From Tissierellaceae bacterium (GTDB lineage: Bacteria; Bacillota; Clostridia; Tissierellales; Tissierellaceae), in the NCBI GenBank assembly GCA_018434075.1, contig JAHDQA010000076.1, positions 33,571 through 97,570 of the forward strand: a DNA stretch of 64,000 bases, read 5' to 3'. Position numbers and translations under genes: made by a program. The notes below the pieces were generated by a model that was given only the letters and a program-made list of their open reading frames with translations, had not been told where the DNA came from and did not search any database. Shown here one piece after another: positions 46,543-56,239 of this stretch; within the stretch, counting starts at the first letter, position 1; each line of letters opens with the position of its first letter.

Positions 46543-49500
46543 ATGGGAAAAGTTGCACGGAACGCATTAAAAGGCTATACAATTCAACACTACATATTTA
46601 CGCTATTTCTAGCAAAAATGGATTCTGATAGAGTCATTAAGAAGATTGAATCAGAAGCGATTACGGATGGAAATTTTGATGATTTATATATAGAAGCAAA
46701 TGAGAGTTACAGAATTCAAGTTAAAAACTACCCTAATACTAAATTAGATGATATTGTAATAAACGGTGATAGTGTACGAATCAAAGGAAACTCAAATAAC
46801 TATAGTCAAAAAGAGAATAATGTTTTAATAATCAATACAGATCAAATTCATACGGATTCAGAGTTCATGGGCTTTCCGTCAACAATAATAGATGGAATTG
46901 TGATTATTCCTCTTACCCCAAACAAAGTACAAGAACTACTTGATGAGATGTTTAGTACTGAAAGCAGAGAGATTCAGATAATTCAATTCGCTTTTTCTCT
47001 TATAAGTTCCTCTCGTTTTGAGATTAATGAAGAAGAGCTTCCTAAAGTCATTAGAATGTCATTGGACTTAAGCGAAAAAACAGTCTTAATTAGAAAACCT
47101 ATAGATAGAGTTAAAAAGGGAATTCTATGGATATATGGTAAACCCGGCGTAGGAAAAAGTCACTATGTTGAAGAACTGATTCAAAAGTATAACGATGCTA
47201 TAGTGTATAGATTTTGGACTGGCCCTCAAGATGAAAGGCTTATGAAACGACTGCAATTTGATGCTTTTTTAGATGATGTGGCTCTTGCAGTTTTTAATTC
47301 TCCAAAGAGCTATACTCAAGAAGAGTTAATTGAAGAGATTATCTCTCAAGAAAAGATAATGATTATCGATGGATTAGATCATGTTGAAAATTATAATCAA
47401 AAAGAACTTCAATTGTTCATTGAATTTATTGATCTATTGAAAGAAACTCGTACCGTTGTTTTGTCTAGACCACTTAAAGCTAATGTTCAGTGGGAGTCTG
47501 TGGAATTAATAAATTGGAACTTTGATGAAACAGCATTATATTTGGCAATGGCTCACAACATCTGTGATTATAAGGTTACTAAGCAAATATTTGAAGTAAC
47601 AGATGGTTATCCGATAATAACATATTTTATTGCTGAACACTTTCTCATATATAAGGAAATCAACATCACTCCAGGAGTTGACAACCTATTCCATTATTAT
47701 GACATATTACTTGAAAACATTCACACAAAATCATTATTAACAATCTTTGCAACAAATAATAGTTTCTATACAGAATCCGAACTTACCACTATCCTTGAAG
47801 AATCCTTTATGATAGATGCGATAATGGATTTTATTAAAGCATATCCATACTTGTTCAAAAGAACATTGAATAGGATTTCTTTAATTCATGATAGTTTTAA
47901 CACATACCTTAGACATCAAATCATTAGTTATCCAGAAGTAGAAAGCAAAGTCAATAAGTTCGTACAGAACAGCTTATTGAGTGGAAATATCAATTTCATG
48001 TCTAGACTATCTTCATTTGAACTAAGCGAAGATTTCTATAGAGAAATACTTCTGATTTATAGTCAAATTGATAATTTTTCAGCATTGCTCAAAAGAACAT
48101 TAGATTTCAATTCAATAACCTCGTTTTATGGTCAACTTCAAAAGTTACTAGAACAACGAGAAGGAGTATTAGATCTATATCATTATTATTCGTTTGCGTT
48201 GATTTATCAAATGGCTAACCGCAATGATTTAATTGGATATGATGGATTAGTATACCAGATACTTGTATATATGAATGATCACTTCATTATTGAGAATGAA
48301 CTGTTTAGCTCTGGTATTATGTGGAGAACTTATACCCTTTTGAAACTGGAAGACGAAGCATCCTATCAGAAGTATTTAGCGGATAGTATGTATGGTTCTA
48401 ACAAATTAGATAATTTATATGAAACGTTGTATGATGAAAAATTTTTCTTTGAAAAGCGAGAAATGATACCGAATTATAAGGAAACATTACAAAAGTTGGA
48501 AGATAATGACTTATATCAATTTGATAAACAGGATATTTTAATCAGACATATGGTTAGAGTCTGGGTAAATCAAGACCAAAAAGATTTTTATTTTAGAATC
48601 TTAGATGAGTACTTCAATAACGATAAGGAACTGGCAATAAATCAATTAAGGAGTATTGTTGAAAAATATGACATTGAGGGTAGATGGTCGACCAGGATAT
48701 TGTCGTCAGTTAATTACCAACTCTTTGAATTAGGCAGAATAAAAGAGAAGAATATATTTTATGGGAAAACTCTAGAAGAATTAATAAGGGAAAGCGCTAT
48801 AAACGGTTCTTTTGATGCGGCAGAGCATGCAAAATCATTTATAAGGTTAGCAAATCATGAAAACATGCAGATTGATATTTATTCAGTTAATAGAGTATGG
48901 GCTATGTACTATAACCGAAAAGATTACAGCGTGTATACGCTAGATGCTGCGTTGAGAGTGTTCGAGAAATTAGGCTATTTGGATGAATTTAAGTCAATTG
49001 GTATAATTAGAAAAGTTATGAACCAAAGCGAAAAGGGAATTAGACATCTGCTTGCGAGTTATATAGATATGGGAGATGAATCCTTAATATATAAATTAGA
49101 GCAAGTTGGTGCATTCTATGATAGTGATTTTCCGGTCGATATATTTAATTTGATGCCTGAGAAAATTAATTGCATAGATGTTAAACATATTGATCGAAGA
49201 GTATATGACCTTTTATCATATCACCGTTATGGGAAAACAATTGAATACGGAGATATTATTAAACCATTAAGGAGCAAGTATTGTAGTCGGATTCTTGATG
49301 CTATAGCATATTATGATTATAAAATATTCGGGTTAATTAAAGATGAAGAAATCGAAGAAATGATCATTGAAAGAGGAATAGAATTAATTAAAAAAGAGCA
49401 AGAAGCAAACACTGAGTATATTCCTTTTGAACATGGTTGTATTCATGAGTCGGATATAAATTATATCAAGGATAACAAAATTGGATATCTGGAAGTTTCA

Positions 49501-49773
49501 AGATACCCAGATGGTTGGTATTCATGTCTTCCTTTTGTCGATATATATTCAATTTATGATATGAATGAAATCAAGCAAAACTACCTAAAGATCATTCACC
49601 ATGCAATTTTTGCAAGAGTATCAGATAGAGAATATATTGGTAATTGGAACTTGTTGCTCGGAAATATACCTAGATTTGTTGAAAAATATAATATAGATAT
49701 CAACTGGGATAAAATGTATGGAATTCTGAAGTGGTTCTTAAAAGAATCATTGATTTGCGATTTAGATGCTTAA
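46543..49773 (+). CDS. Avs-like antiviral STAND NTPase with N-terminal nuclease domain
   Basis: A 1,076-residue three-part protein. Residues 1-130 look like a Cap4/PD-(D/E)XK nuclease (GYTIQHYIFTLFLA, E36/E38, D46-D47, Q59-V-K61). Residues 180-390 are the STAND NTPase with Walker A GKPGVGKS (199-206) and Walker B IMIIDGLDH (272-280). The long C-terminal part is helical repeats, probably the sensor. In Avs proteins, phage-protein binding triggers oligomerisation and DNA cleavage. GGAGGAGGG lies before the ATG. Assignment to a numbered Avs type is not possible by eye. Confidence 0.78.
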   Translation: MGKVARNALKGYTIQHYIFTLFLAKMDSDRVIKKIESEAITDGNFDDLYIEANESYRIQVKNYPNTKLDDIVINGDSVRIKGNSNNYSQKENNVLIINTDQIHTDSEFMGFPSTIIDGIVIIPLTPNKVQELLDEMFSTESREIQIIQFAFSLISSSRFEINEEELPKVIRMSLDLSEKTVLIRKPIDRVKKGILWIYGKPGVGKSHYVEELIQKYNDAIVYRFWTGPQDERLMKRLQFDAFLDDVALAVFNSPKSYTQEELIEEIISQEKIMIIDGLDHVENYNQKELQLFIEFIDLLKETRTVVLSRPLKANVQWESVELINWNFDETALYLAMAHNICDYKVTKQIFEVTDGYPIITYFIAEHFLIYKEINITPGVDNLFHYYDILLENIHTKSLLTIFATNNSFYTESELTTILEESFMIDAIMDFIKAYPYLFKRTLNRISLIHDSFNTYLRHQIISYPEVESKVNKFVQNSLLSGNINFMSRLSSFELSEDFYREILLIYSQIDNFSALLKRTLDFNSITSFYGQLQKLLEQREGVLDLYHYYSFALIYQMANRNDLIGYDGLVYQILVYMNDHFIIENELFSSGIMWRTYTLLKLEDEASYQKYLADSMYGSNKLDNLYETLYDEKFFFEKREMIPNYKETLQKLEDNDLYQFDKQDILIRHMVRVWVNQDQKDFYFRILDEYFNNDKELAINQLRSIVEKYDIEGRWSTRILSSVNYQLFELGRIKEKNIFYGKTLEELIRESAINGSFDAAEHAKSFIRLANHENMQIDIYSVNRVWAMYYNRKDYSVYTLDAALRVFEKLGYLDEFKSIGIIRKVMNQSEKGIRHLLASYIDMGDESLIYKLEQVGAFYDSDFPVDIFNLMPEKINCIDVKHIDRRVYDLLSYHRYGKTIEYGDIIKPLRSKYCSRILDAIAYYDYKIFGLIKDEEIEEMIIERGIELIKKEQEANTEYIPFEHGCIHESDINYIKDNKIGYLEVSRYPDGWYSCLPFVDIYSIYDMNEIKQNYLKIIHHAIFARVSDREYIGNWNLLLGNIPRFVEKYNIDINWDKMYGILKWFLKESLICDLDA

Positions 49774-49808
49774 AAGGATAACTATCTTTACTTGAAAGGA
49801 AGTGAAAG

Positions 49809-50363
49809 ATGAAAGATTTTATTCAATTATTAAAACTACCACCAACGATACTCGCAGCGGTTGCTATGGGTACAGGACTAATATTATTCCTTCCAACAAG
49901 TATTCTTCAGAGGTTGGGCCTTGATAAGATCCCCGAACAATGGAAAACTATTCTTGGCCTAGCATTAATTATATCTTCTTCATTACTTTTTGTTTATTTT
50001 ATTGTTAAAGTCGTGAAGTCCATTATCTCAAAATATTATTGGCTGCGATTTAAGAAGAAATTTCCAAAAGTAATGATGGAATTGAGAGGTGCAGAACTTG
50101 TTGTTGTAGCACTGCTATATAGGTCACCAAATTACACTTCAAGATTACCATATGCCGATGGGGTTACAGTTCGTCTTATTAGCAAGAAAGTAATTCAATT
50201 TACTTCATCAAATAATCTAGCTTACGGTGATGAATTAGTTATGCCTTTTACAATTATGCCAATTTCCCAAGATTACATTGATAAGCATCCAGAGTTGATT
50301 GAAAACTTCAGCAAATCAGAATTAGAAAGCATGTACAAACGATATAATAATCCTTTTTACTAA
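49809..50363 (+). CDS. Superinfection exclusion B (SieB)-like membrane protein
   Basis: A 184-residue protein with two N-terminal membrane segments (about 12-30 and 47-68). The first, LKLPPTILAAVAMGTGLILF followed by LPTSILQRLGLDKIPEQWKT, matches the SieB family start. The soluble remainder is unlike phage SieB and has a small beta-rich domain. SieB of lambdoid phages aborts infection by related phages. AAAGGAAGTG precedes the ATG. It follows the Avs-like gene by 35 bases and may belong to the same transcription unit. Confidence 0.75.
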   Translation: MKDFIQLLKLPPTILAAVAMGTGLILFLPTSILQRLGLDKIPEQWKTILGLALIISSSLLFVYFIVKVVKSIISKYYWLRFKKKFPKVMMELRGAELVVVALLYRSPNYTSRLPYADGVTVRLISKKVIQFTSSNNLAYGDELVMPFTIMPISQDYIDKHPELIENFSKSELESMYKRYNNPFY

Positions 50364-50397
50364 AATGCGCGAGTACGAATGGAGCCGATGAACCAAA

Positions 50398-51129
50398 ATG
50401 AAATCATATATAATAAGAATCGAACTTGAAGAATCAAATCCATTGATTTGGAGAAGAGTTATCATGCCTGCAGGAGCTACATACAAAAGGCAACATGATG
50501 TCATTCAGAACGTGACAAAATTTCAGAGTGGATATCCTTTAGGTGGATATCACCTGTATGAATTTGACCTGAAAGAAGAAAAGATGATCGTCACAGATAA
50601 TGAAGAAGCGTATATGGAGCATCAACATTATGTGAAGAACAAAAAGTACTATGAGGACCGACTTAAAAGTATACCTTCAAATATGCTTCAGTTTGAACAG
50701 AATCACCAGGAGCGATTAAAGATTGAGGTACACAAACCGACAGGACTTAAGATAGACGATTATCTTGAGAAGTATAAAGAAATCAGATATAACTATGATT
50801 TTGGAGATGACTGGTGGTTTACTGTTAAACTTGAAGATATCGTTGATGATTATTACTTCGGATTTCCAACACTTCTTGATGGGGCAGAGACAGCTCCACC
50901 GGAAGATATAGGTGGTATGCATGGATTTTATGAATTTCTAAAAGCATACCGGGATCCAAAGCATCCAGAGCATGCTGATATGAAGGCTTGGGTCGAGGAT
51001 TGGAATTTCAAGGAGTACAATCCTGATTGGATCAATGATAGACTTAAGGGTATTGATTATAAGAAAACCGAGTGGGACAAGATTAAGCACGAGCATTACA
51101 AAGTGATTGAGGATAAGTATCGGAAGTAA
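50398..51129 (+). CDS. Plasmid pRiA4b ORF-3 family protein
   Basis: A 243-residue protein of the pRiA4b ORF-3/IS1096 TnpR-like family: IRIELEESNPLIWRRVIMPA at the N-terminus and YNYDFGDDWWFTVKLEDI, PPEDIGGMHGFYEFLKAYRD, NPDWINDRL in the second half. The family is common on plasmids and mobile islands, and its function is unsettled. The RBS is weak (GGAG about 13 bases upstream). It is followed at once by a nuclease gene. Confidence 0.85.
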   Translation: MKSYIIRIELEESNPLIWRRVIMPAGATYKRQHDVIQNVTKFQSGYPLGGYHLYEFDLKEEKMIVTDNEEAYMEHQHYVKNKKYYEDRLKSIPSNMLQFEQNHQERLKIEVHKPTGLKIDDYLEKYKEIRYNYDFGDDWWFTVKLEDIVDDYYFGFPTLLDGAETAPPEDIGGMHGFYEFLKAYRDPKHPEHADMKAWVEDWNFKEYNPDWINDRLKGIDYKKTEWDKIKHEHYKVIEDKYRK

Positions 51130-51157
51130 TCTCTACGAAAAGGAGGTGTCACCAACA

Positions 51158-52159
51158 ATGATTATACCAATAAAGATAGATAACAATATGACTGTAGATG
51201 AACTAGACATCATGGAGACCAGTTTCAAATCTTTAAATCTTAAAGAATCGCATATTGAAGAGTTCATAAGGACAAATATCGAACTTCTTCTAACTGATGA
51301 ATCTCTCTTAATAGTTGGTAGCCAAGTTACCAATAGCGAAAAAGGGAGAAGTGACCTTACAGCAATTGATGAAAATGGGAATCTTGTTCTTATAGAGATA
51401 AAACGCGATTTTAAGGACATTAAGGCTAGAAAAGAAGAGCTAGAGTTTCAGGTCATCCGTTATGCTGCAGGATATGCAAAGATTAAAACACCAGAAGAAC
51501 TGGTAGAAAAGATATTTGCTCCTTATGTTACAAGATATGCATATGAATTTGACCTTGGCAGCCTTACACCTTATGAAAAGGCTACGAGAATCCTTGAGTC
51601 ATTTCTTGAAAAGAACAACGCCTTGAATACTTTTAATAAGAAGCAAAGGATTATATTAATTGCTTCGTCATTCGACCGTCAAACCGAATCGGCAGTCGCT
51701 TGGCTAATTGCGAACCACGTAGATATAAGCTGCATTACTTTGAAACCTCTAAAGGTTGGTGGAGGATTATTCTTAGAGATAAATAGATTACTTCCACCAC
51801 AGCTACTAGAAGATTTCTATGTTGAAATTAGTGAGAAGCATACTGTAGAGGCTAGAACTGAAGATACTACAGGCATTACAAGAAAGTATCTTCCAAGAAT
51901 GGATAAGTTGTTTGAGTGGGGACTTATTAAATCAGGAGATATAGTTGTTATTAAGAATTTTGAAGACTCTGATGCTATTGTAAAAGACACTAAATCTGTT
52001 GAGTTTAATGGTGAATTAATGACATTTAATAACTGGGCAGAAAAAGTTACTGGATGGTCGGCAGTTAATATATATGAATGGACATTAGTAAAGGGCGAGA
52101 CAAAAACATTGGATCAAAAGAGAAGAGAGAAGATGGCAGAGGTAGAGGTAGAGGAGTAG
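51158..52159 (+). CDS. PD-(D/E)XK endonuclease-like protein (NucS/DUF91-like)
   Basis: A 333-residue protein. The N-terminal 90 residues form a restriction-endonuclease-like core: HIEEFIRTNIELLL, SDLTAIDENGNLVLIEIKRD with D66, E80 and K82 as the likely metal and catalytic residues, then QVIRYAAGYA. A C-terminal region rich in conserved-looking Trp (FNNWAEKVTGWSAVNIYEW) may bind the target. ATG 51158 follows AAAGGAGGTG by nine bases; an upstream GTG or ATG inside the previous gene is not needed. It probably cleaves DNA; its specificity is unknown. Confidence 0.75.
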   Translation: MIIPIKIDNNMTVDELDIMETSFKSLNLKESHIEEFIRTNIELLLTDESLLIVGSQVTNSEKGRSDLTAIDENGNLVLIEIKRDFKDIKARKEELEFQVIRYAAGYAKIKTPEELVEKIFAPYVTRYAYEFDLGSLTPYEKATRILESFLEKNNALNTFNKKQRIILIASSFDRQTESAVAWLIANHVDISCITLKPLKVGGGLFLEINRLLPPQLLEDFYVEISEKHTVEARTEDTTGITRKYLPRMDKLFEWGLIKSGDIVVIKNFEDSDAIVKDTKSVEFNGELMTFNNWAEKVTGWSAVNIYEWTLVKGETKTLDQKRREKMAEVEVEE

Positions 52160-52212
52160 GAGCTAAGATATTTTTAATCTCTTATCTATCTATTAAACTC
52201 AAATCAGTATCA

Positions 52213-52235
52213 GAGCCTAATATAAGTATAAAGGT
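52213..52235. repeat. Border repeat, copy C
   Basis: Differs from copy A (46011-46033) at one base: GAGCCTAATATAAGTATAAA followed by GGT. Confidence 0.8.
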
Positions 52236-52332
52236 GGACGAGATGGGTAGATAGTATGGATATGAGGCAGTAGAACATTTGGCAACGAAGAATTTGAATA
52301 GATAAACCTAACAATAATTAAAGTACAATATT

Positions 52333-52399
52333 AAGCGATAAAAGCCGCTGATTATTTCGATTAGGTAAACATCCAGGAAAATTTACTTGCATGTTTTTT
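52333..52399 (+). pseudogene. Diverged copy of the pdxA 3' end and terminator
   Basis: 52333-52362 matches 30378-30407 (the last codons of the PdxA2-type gene) at 28 of 30 bases, and both differences are silent third positions of alanine codons; the stop is TAG instead of TGA. 52367-52399 then resembles the operon terminator (AAACATCCA, AATTTACTTG, ATGTTTTTT) with a weakened stem. The 22 kb between the two copies is the defence island. Confidence 0.8.
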
Positions 52400-53066
52400 A
52401 GATATATTTTATTTGCTCTAAGAAACCTATGAAGTAATGATACATTGAATGCAATTATGATAGGTTACTATTATCAGTCGTATGTATTAAGAGTACATTT
52501 TATATTTATAAATAGAAAATATAAAAGATGTATTAAAATATTTCTCATAAAAAATGCATATAATATAATAAGATAGATTTTAGAAGCAAATAAGAACAAA
52601 CTCAGTATATCGTAAGCTAATAACATTTAAGGAGGAATTACTAAAAGAAAGAAAAAAGTTTTAGAGAAAAATTATGAAGTTTACAAATAAGATAATAATG
52701 ATATTTTTTTTAAAAATTACTTTATGATTTTTTTCAATAATTATTTGACACTATCCAGACATAATGCCAAGATAGATATTATTACAATAATTTGGTATAA
52801 TACCTTTATAGGCAGCATAAAATTATGCAGTTTAATAAACTATTTCACACTAACCATATTAATATATTTAAATAATAAGTTACATTTCTAAGATAATAGT
52901 TATTTAATCATTCTATATTATTTTTGGGTATTTATTTGAAATTAAAAGATGAACTTGGAAAATGATTTTATTTTATATTTTCTTGAAAATCAATCTTAAT
53001 TATTATATGGTATTTAATTTGATAATTTATTTTATTATGATCATTATTTAAGGTGGTATGCTAAAA

Positions 53067-55190
53067 ATGGGGAAAAAGGCTATTTTATGGTTTTATAAAG
53101 GGACTACGGTAAAGGAAGATATGGACATCTTAGATGCTTTTGATTCACAAGATTATGAAATTCATATTTTTAATGATGTTGATGAAAATAATTTGATTTT
53201 TGATAACATATTTTATATGTTAAATATTCTATTTCACAATAATGTAGATGATTATGAAATCTACATTGCTAGTAATATTAAAGAATTTATATCACTTGAA
53301 TATATCTTATATAAGCAATGGATAAATGGGTTTTTATATTTAAATAATAATAGTCAACATATAAATACAAATAAATTTTATTCTTCAATCTTAAACGAGA
53401 TGATAAATAAAACAAGCGGTAAAAATTTTTATGTAATAAAAGATGAGGAAGGATTATTTGAAGGTTATAGTGTTCTAAAGGAGCCTTATGAATTCAATGA
53501 TTCTGATAATAACTTTGGAAATGAGATTTACTATATAAATAGAGAAAGCCATATTTTTTCATATAAAACCAATATAGAAACAAATATAATAAAAATAGAC
53601 AATGCGGATATTGATAAATATAATAAATATGTTTTCCATTATAATATAGATTATGTTGACGATATAATATATAAAATAAAATATTATTCTAGTATTTCAA
53701 CAAAAGAATTTGCAAATAATTTTGGACATATTCAACAACTTTGGAATGAAATCAATGAAGTGTTAAATATTAAAAATTCTTTCGAATTGGATCTTGCTAA
53801 ATTTAAATTAGAGAAGAGCCTATATGATTTTAAAGAAAATGATAGATTCAAAATATTATTATGTTCCGCATTAATCAACATATATCATGAATCAAAATAT
53901 ATAGATTTTTTTGTAGAAACATTAGTTAACAGTAAAACTCTTAGTAAAGAAAATAAATTTTTTTGTTACTATCAACTAAAAAGATATATTTTCCTAAATA
54001 AAAATGAAGATAATAAGATTTATGAATATCTTAAAATATTGTATGATAACATATATGATGATTATTCAGCACATAGAGCATTAGAAAGAGTACAAAAGAA
54101 TCAAAACGACGATCAATTAATATATGTATTTACAAGTCAATTTTTAAGTGAACACCATTCACCTACTAAAGTGGCACTAGATACATGCTATAATTTAATC
54201 AAGTACTTTAATAAAAAAGTTATTTTAATAAACACAAAAGAATGTTTAACTTTAGAGGGAATGATCCCAATGTTTAATATTACAAGAGGAAGTGTAGTTG
54301 AACAATTCAGTTCAATAAATAGTATAAATTATAAAGATACAATAATTCCATTTTATCAACCTGATATTAACATGCCAAATGATCAAGAGATAGATAATAT
54401 TTTAAATTCTATACAAAAAAATAAACCGTACTTAATTATTAATATTGGCCAGTCAATTGTTGGAGATATTGCATCGAATACTGTACCTGCTGTTACAATG
54501 CCTTTAGGTAAGTATGAATATTCAAGATCTAATTTCTATGTTGTTAATAATGAGCATGATAAAGAATTATATATTAAGTTTTATGATTTCAAGGAAGAAA
54601 ATATAATAATTTCAAAATTTGCATTTGAATTAAAAAATCAAGTTGAGAACTTTAGTAAAAAGCAATTATCTATTCCAGATAATAAGTTTATATTAGCGAT
54701 AGTTGGCAATAGATTAAATTTTGAATTGGATGATGATTTCCTAAGATTGTTAGATAAATGCTGTAATGAGTTAAATACTTTTGTAGTATTTATTTCAAGT
54801 TATGAATTTAATAATGAGCAAAAGAAACAATATAAGTATTTGTATAAAAACTCAAAAAATATGGGATATCAAAATGATTTATTAGCTATAATGGAACACG
54901 TAGATTTATATGTTAATCCCAGAAGAACAGGAGGTGGAACCTCAGCTATTTATTCACTATATAAAGGCAAACCAGTTATTACATTAAATTTTGGAGATGT
55001 TGCTACCAATGTAGGAAGTGAATTTTGCTGTGAAACATATTCGGAAATGTACAATTTAATAAAAAAATACTATTCAGACAAAGATTTTTATTTAAAACAA
55101 AGTGTTATTGCTAAAGAGAAAGCTCTTATATTAACAGATACTAAAGTATTTACTAAAAACATATTTGATTTTTTAAACAAAAAACTTTAA
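53067..55190 (+). CDS. Large glycosyltransferase-like protein
   Basis: A 707-residue protein. The first about 350 residues are helix-rich and unidentified; the C-terminal half looks like a GT-B glycosyltransferase: LIYVFTSQFLSEHHSPTKVA, LIINIGQSIVGDIASNT, VTMPLGKYEYSRSN, and a donor-site region VDLYVNPRRTGGGTSAIYSL with YKGKPVITLNFGDV. It probably works on the surface polysaccharide made by the genes to its right. AAGGTGG lies ten bases before ATG 53067; the ATG at 53058 is one base from that site. The gene is markedly AT-rich. Confidence 0.6.
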   Translation: MGKKAILWFYKGTTVKEDMDILDAFDSQDYEIHIFNDVDENNLIFDNIFYMLNILFHNNVDDYEIYIASNIKEFISLEYILYKQWINGFLYLNNNSQHINTNKFYSSILNEMINKTSGKNFYVIKDEEGLFEGYSVLKEPYEFNDSDNNFGNEIYYINRESHIFSYKTNIETNIIKIDNADIDKYNKYVFHYNIDYVDDIIYKIKYYSSISTKEFANNFGHIQQLWNEINEVLNIKNSFELDLAKFKLEKSLYDFKENDRFKILLCSALINIYHESKYIDFFVETLVNSKTLSKENKFFCYYQLKRYIFLNKNEDNKIYEYLKILYDNIYDDYSAHRALERVQKNQNDDQLIYVFTSQFLSEHHSPTKVALDTCYNLIKYFNKKVILINTKECLTLEGMIPMFNITRGSVVEQFSSINSINYKDTIIPFYQPDINMPNDQEIDNILNSIQKNKPYLIINIGQSIVGDIASNTVPAVTMPLGKYEYSRSNFYVVNNEHDKELYIKFYDFKEENIIISKFAFELKNQVENFSKKQLSIPDNKFILAIVGNRLNFELDDDFLRLLDKCCNELNTFVVFISSYEFNNEQKKQYKYLYKNSKNMGYQNDLLAIMEHVDLYVNPRRTGGGTSAIYSLYKGKPVITLNFGDVATNVGSEFCCETYSEMYNLIKKYYSDKDFYLKQSVIAKEKALILTDTKVFTKNIFDFLNKKL

Positions 55191-55645
55191 AAAAATTACA
55201 AAGATTCAATTATGTAAGTAAATAGTAAAATTTAAAATTATTATAATTGTGTTTACTTTTATTTTTCATATACTAGATTAATAAGCATCGATAACAATCA
55301 ACAAAACATTTGAATATTAAAAACTGTTTTACCTTCTCAGGATATAATGAGCGAACTGCAATAATAAAATAGGTAATCATAAAGAAATTATTATGGCTGA
55401 ATATCACTTAACATTTGCTACCTTAATACTGGGATAATTTTTTGAGATATAAGAATTTACAATATAGGGATAATGAATTGTTTATTATAAGTTGATAAAC
55501 TTTTTGTGGGAATATTACAAATCGTGATGCACAAATTTCTAGTGGTAAATTTATCACTATTGCTAATACAATGTAAAAATAAACTTTTCAAAAGAAAAGC
55601 TAGTAGAGAATTTGAAAAAATAATATTCGTGAAAGGAGAATATCA
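55191..55645. other. Gene-free AT-rich stretch
   Basis: I see no coding frame, repeat or strong hairpin in these 455 bases. AAAGGAGAA at the right end is the ribosome site of the next gene. Confidence 0.6.
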
Positions 55646-56239
55646 ATGGCATTTTATACTCATGATGAATTAACAGCTATGAATTTTAAGCACTTAGGGA
55701 AAAATGTTAAAATTAGTAATAAAGCTAGTATATATAATCCTGAACTAATATCTATAGATGACAACTCTAGGATAGATGATTTTTGTGTTCTTTCGGGCAA
55801 TATTTCAATTGGTAAAAATGTTCATATTGCAGTTTTTTGTAATTTGGCTGGTGGAGAAAAAGGAATTATTATGGAAGACTTTTCTGGGCTAGCTTATAGT
55901 GTAAACGTTTTTACCCAATCTGATGATTATACTGGAAAGAGTCTAACAAATCCTACTGTACCTGATAAGTATAAACTTGAAACAAAAAAACAAGTAGTAC
56001 TAAAAAAACACGTAATAGTTGGTGCGGGTAGTTTAATTTTTCCTGGAGTGATATTAGAAGAAGGTTGTTCAGTTGGTGCAATGTCTTTGGTAACGAGGAG
56101 CACAGAACCGTGGAAAATATATTCAGGAATACCTGCAAAACCAATTAAAGATAGAAGAAAAGATTTGCTAGTTTATGAGAAAGAATTTTTAGAGGAGATT
56201 GAGAAAAGAGTTAGTGAAGGAGAATCTACAGATGATTAA
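55646..56239 (+). CDS. Hexapeptide-repeat acyltransferase (probable dTDP-Fuc4N acetyltransferase)
   Basis: A 197-residue left-handed beta-helix acyltransferase of the LbetaH/WbbJ type: NVKISNKASIYNPELISIDD, RIDDFCVLSGNISIGKNVHI, VGAGSLIFPGVILEEGCSVG and the terminal YSGIPAKPIKDR. It immediately precedes and overlaps wecE by eight bases, so it may acetylate the amino sugar that WecE makes, giving dTDP-Fuc4NAc. WecD, the enterobacterial enzyme for this step, is of another fold, so this role is inference from context. Confidence 0.75.
   Translation: MAFYTHDELTAMNFKHLGKNVKISNKASIYNPELISIDDNSRIDDFCVLSGNISIGKNVHIAVFCNLAGGEKGIIMEDFSGLAYSVNVFTQSDDYTGKSLTNPTVPDKYKLETKKQVVLKKHVIVGAGSLIFPGVILEEGCSVGAMSLVTRSTEPWKIYSGIPAKPIKDRRKDLLVYEKEFLEEIEKRVSEGESTDD

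Larger units (their letters stand above)
52160..53066. other. Gene-free AT-rich region at the right border of the defence island
   Basis: It holds border repeat copy C (52213-52235) and the pdxA 3'-end copy plus decayed terminator (52333-52399). Beyond 52400 it is very AT-rich, with an AAGGAGG at 52631-52637 that is followed by no usable start codon. Confidence 0.65.
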
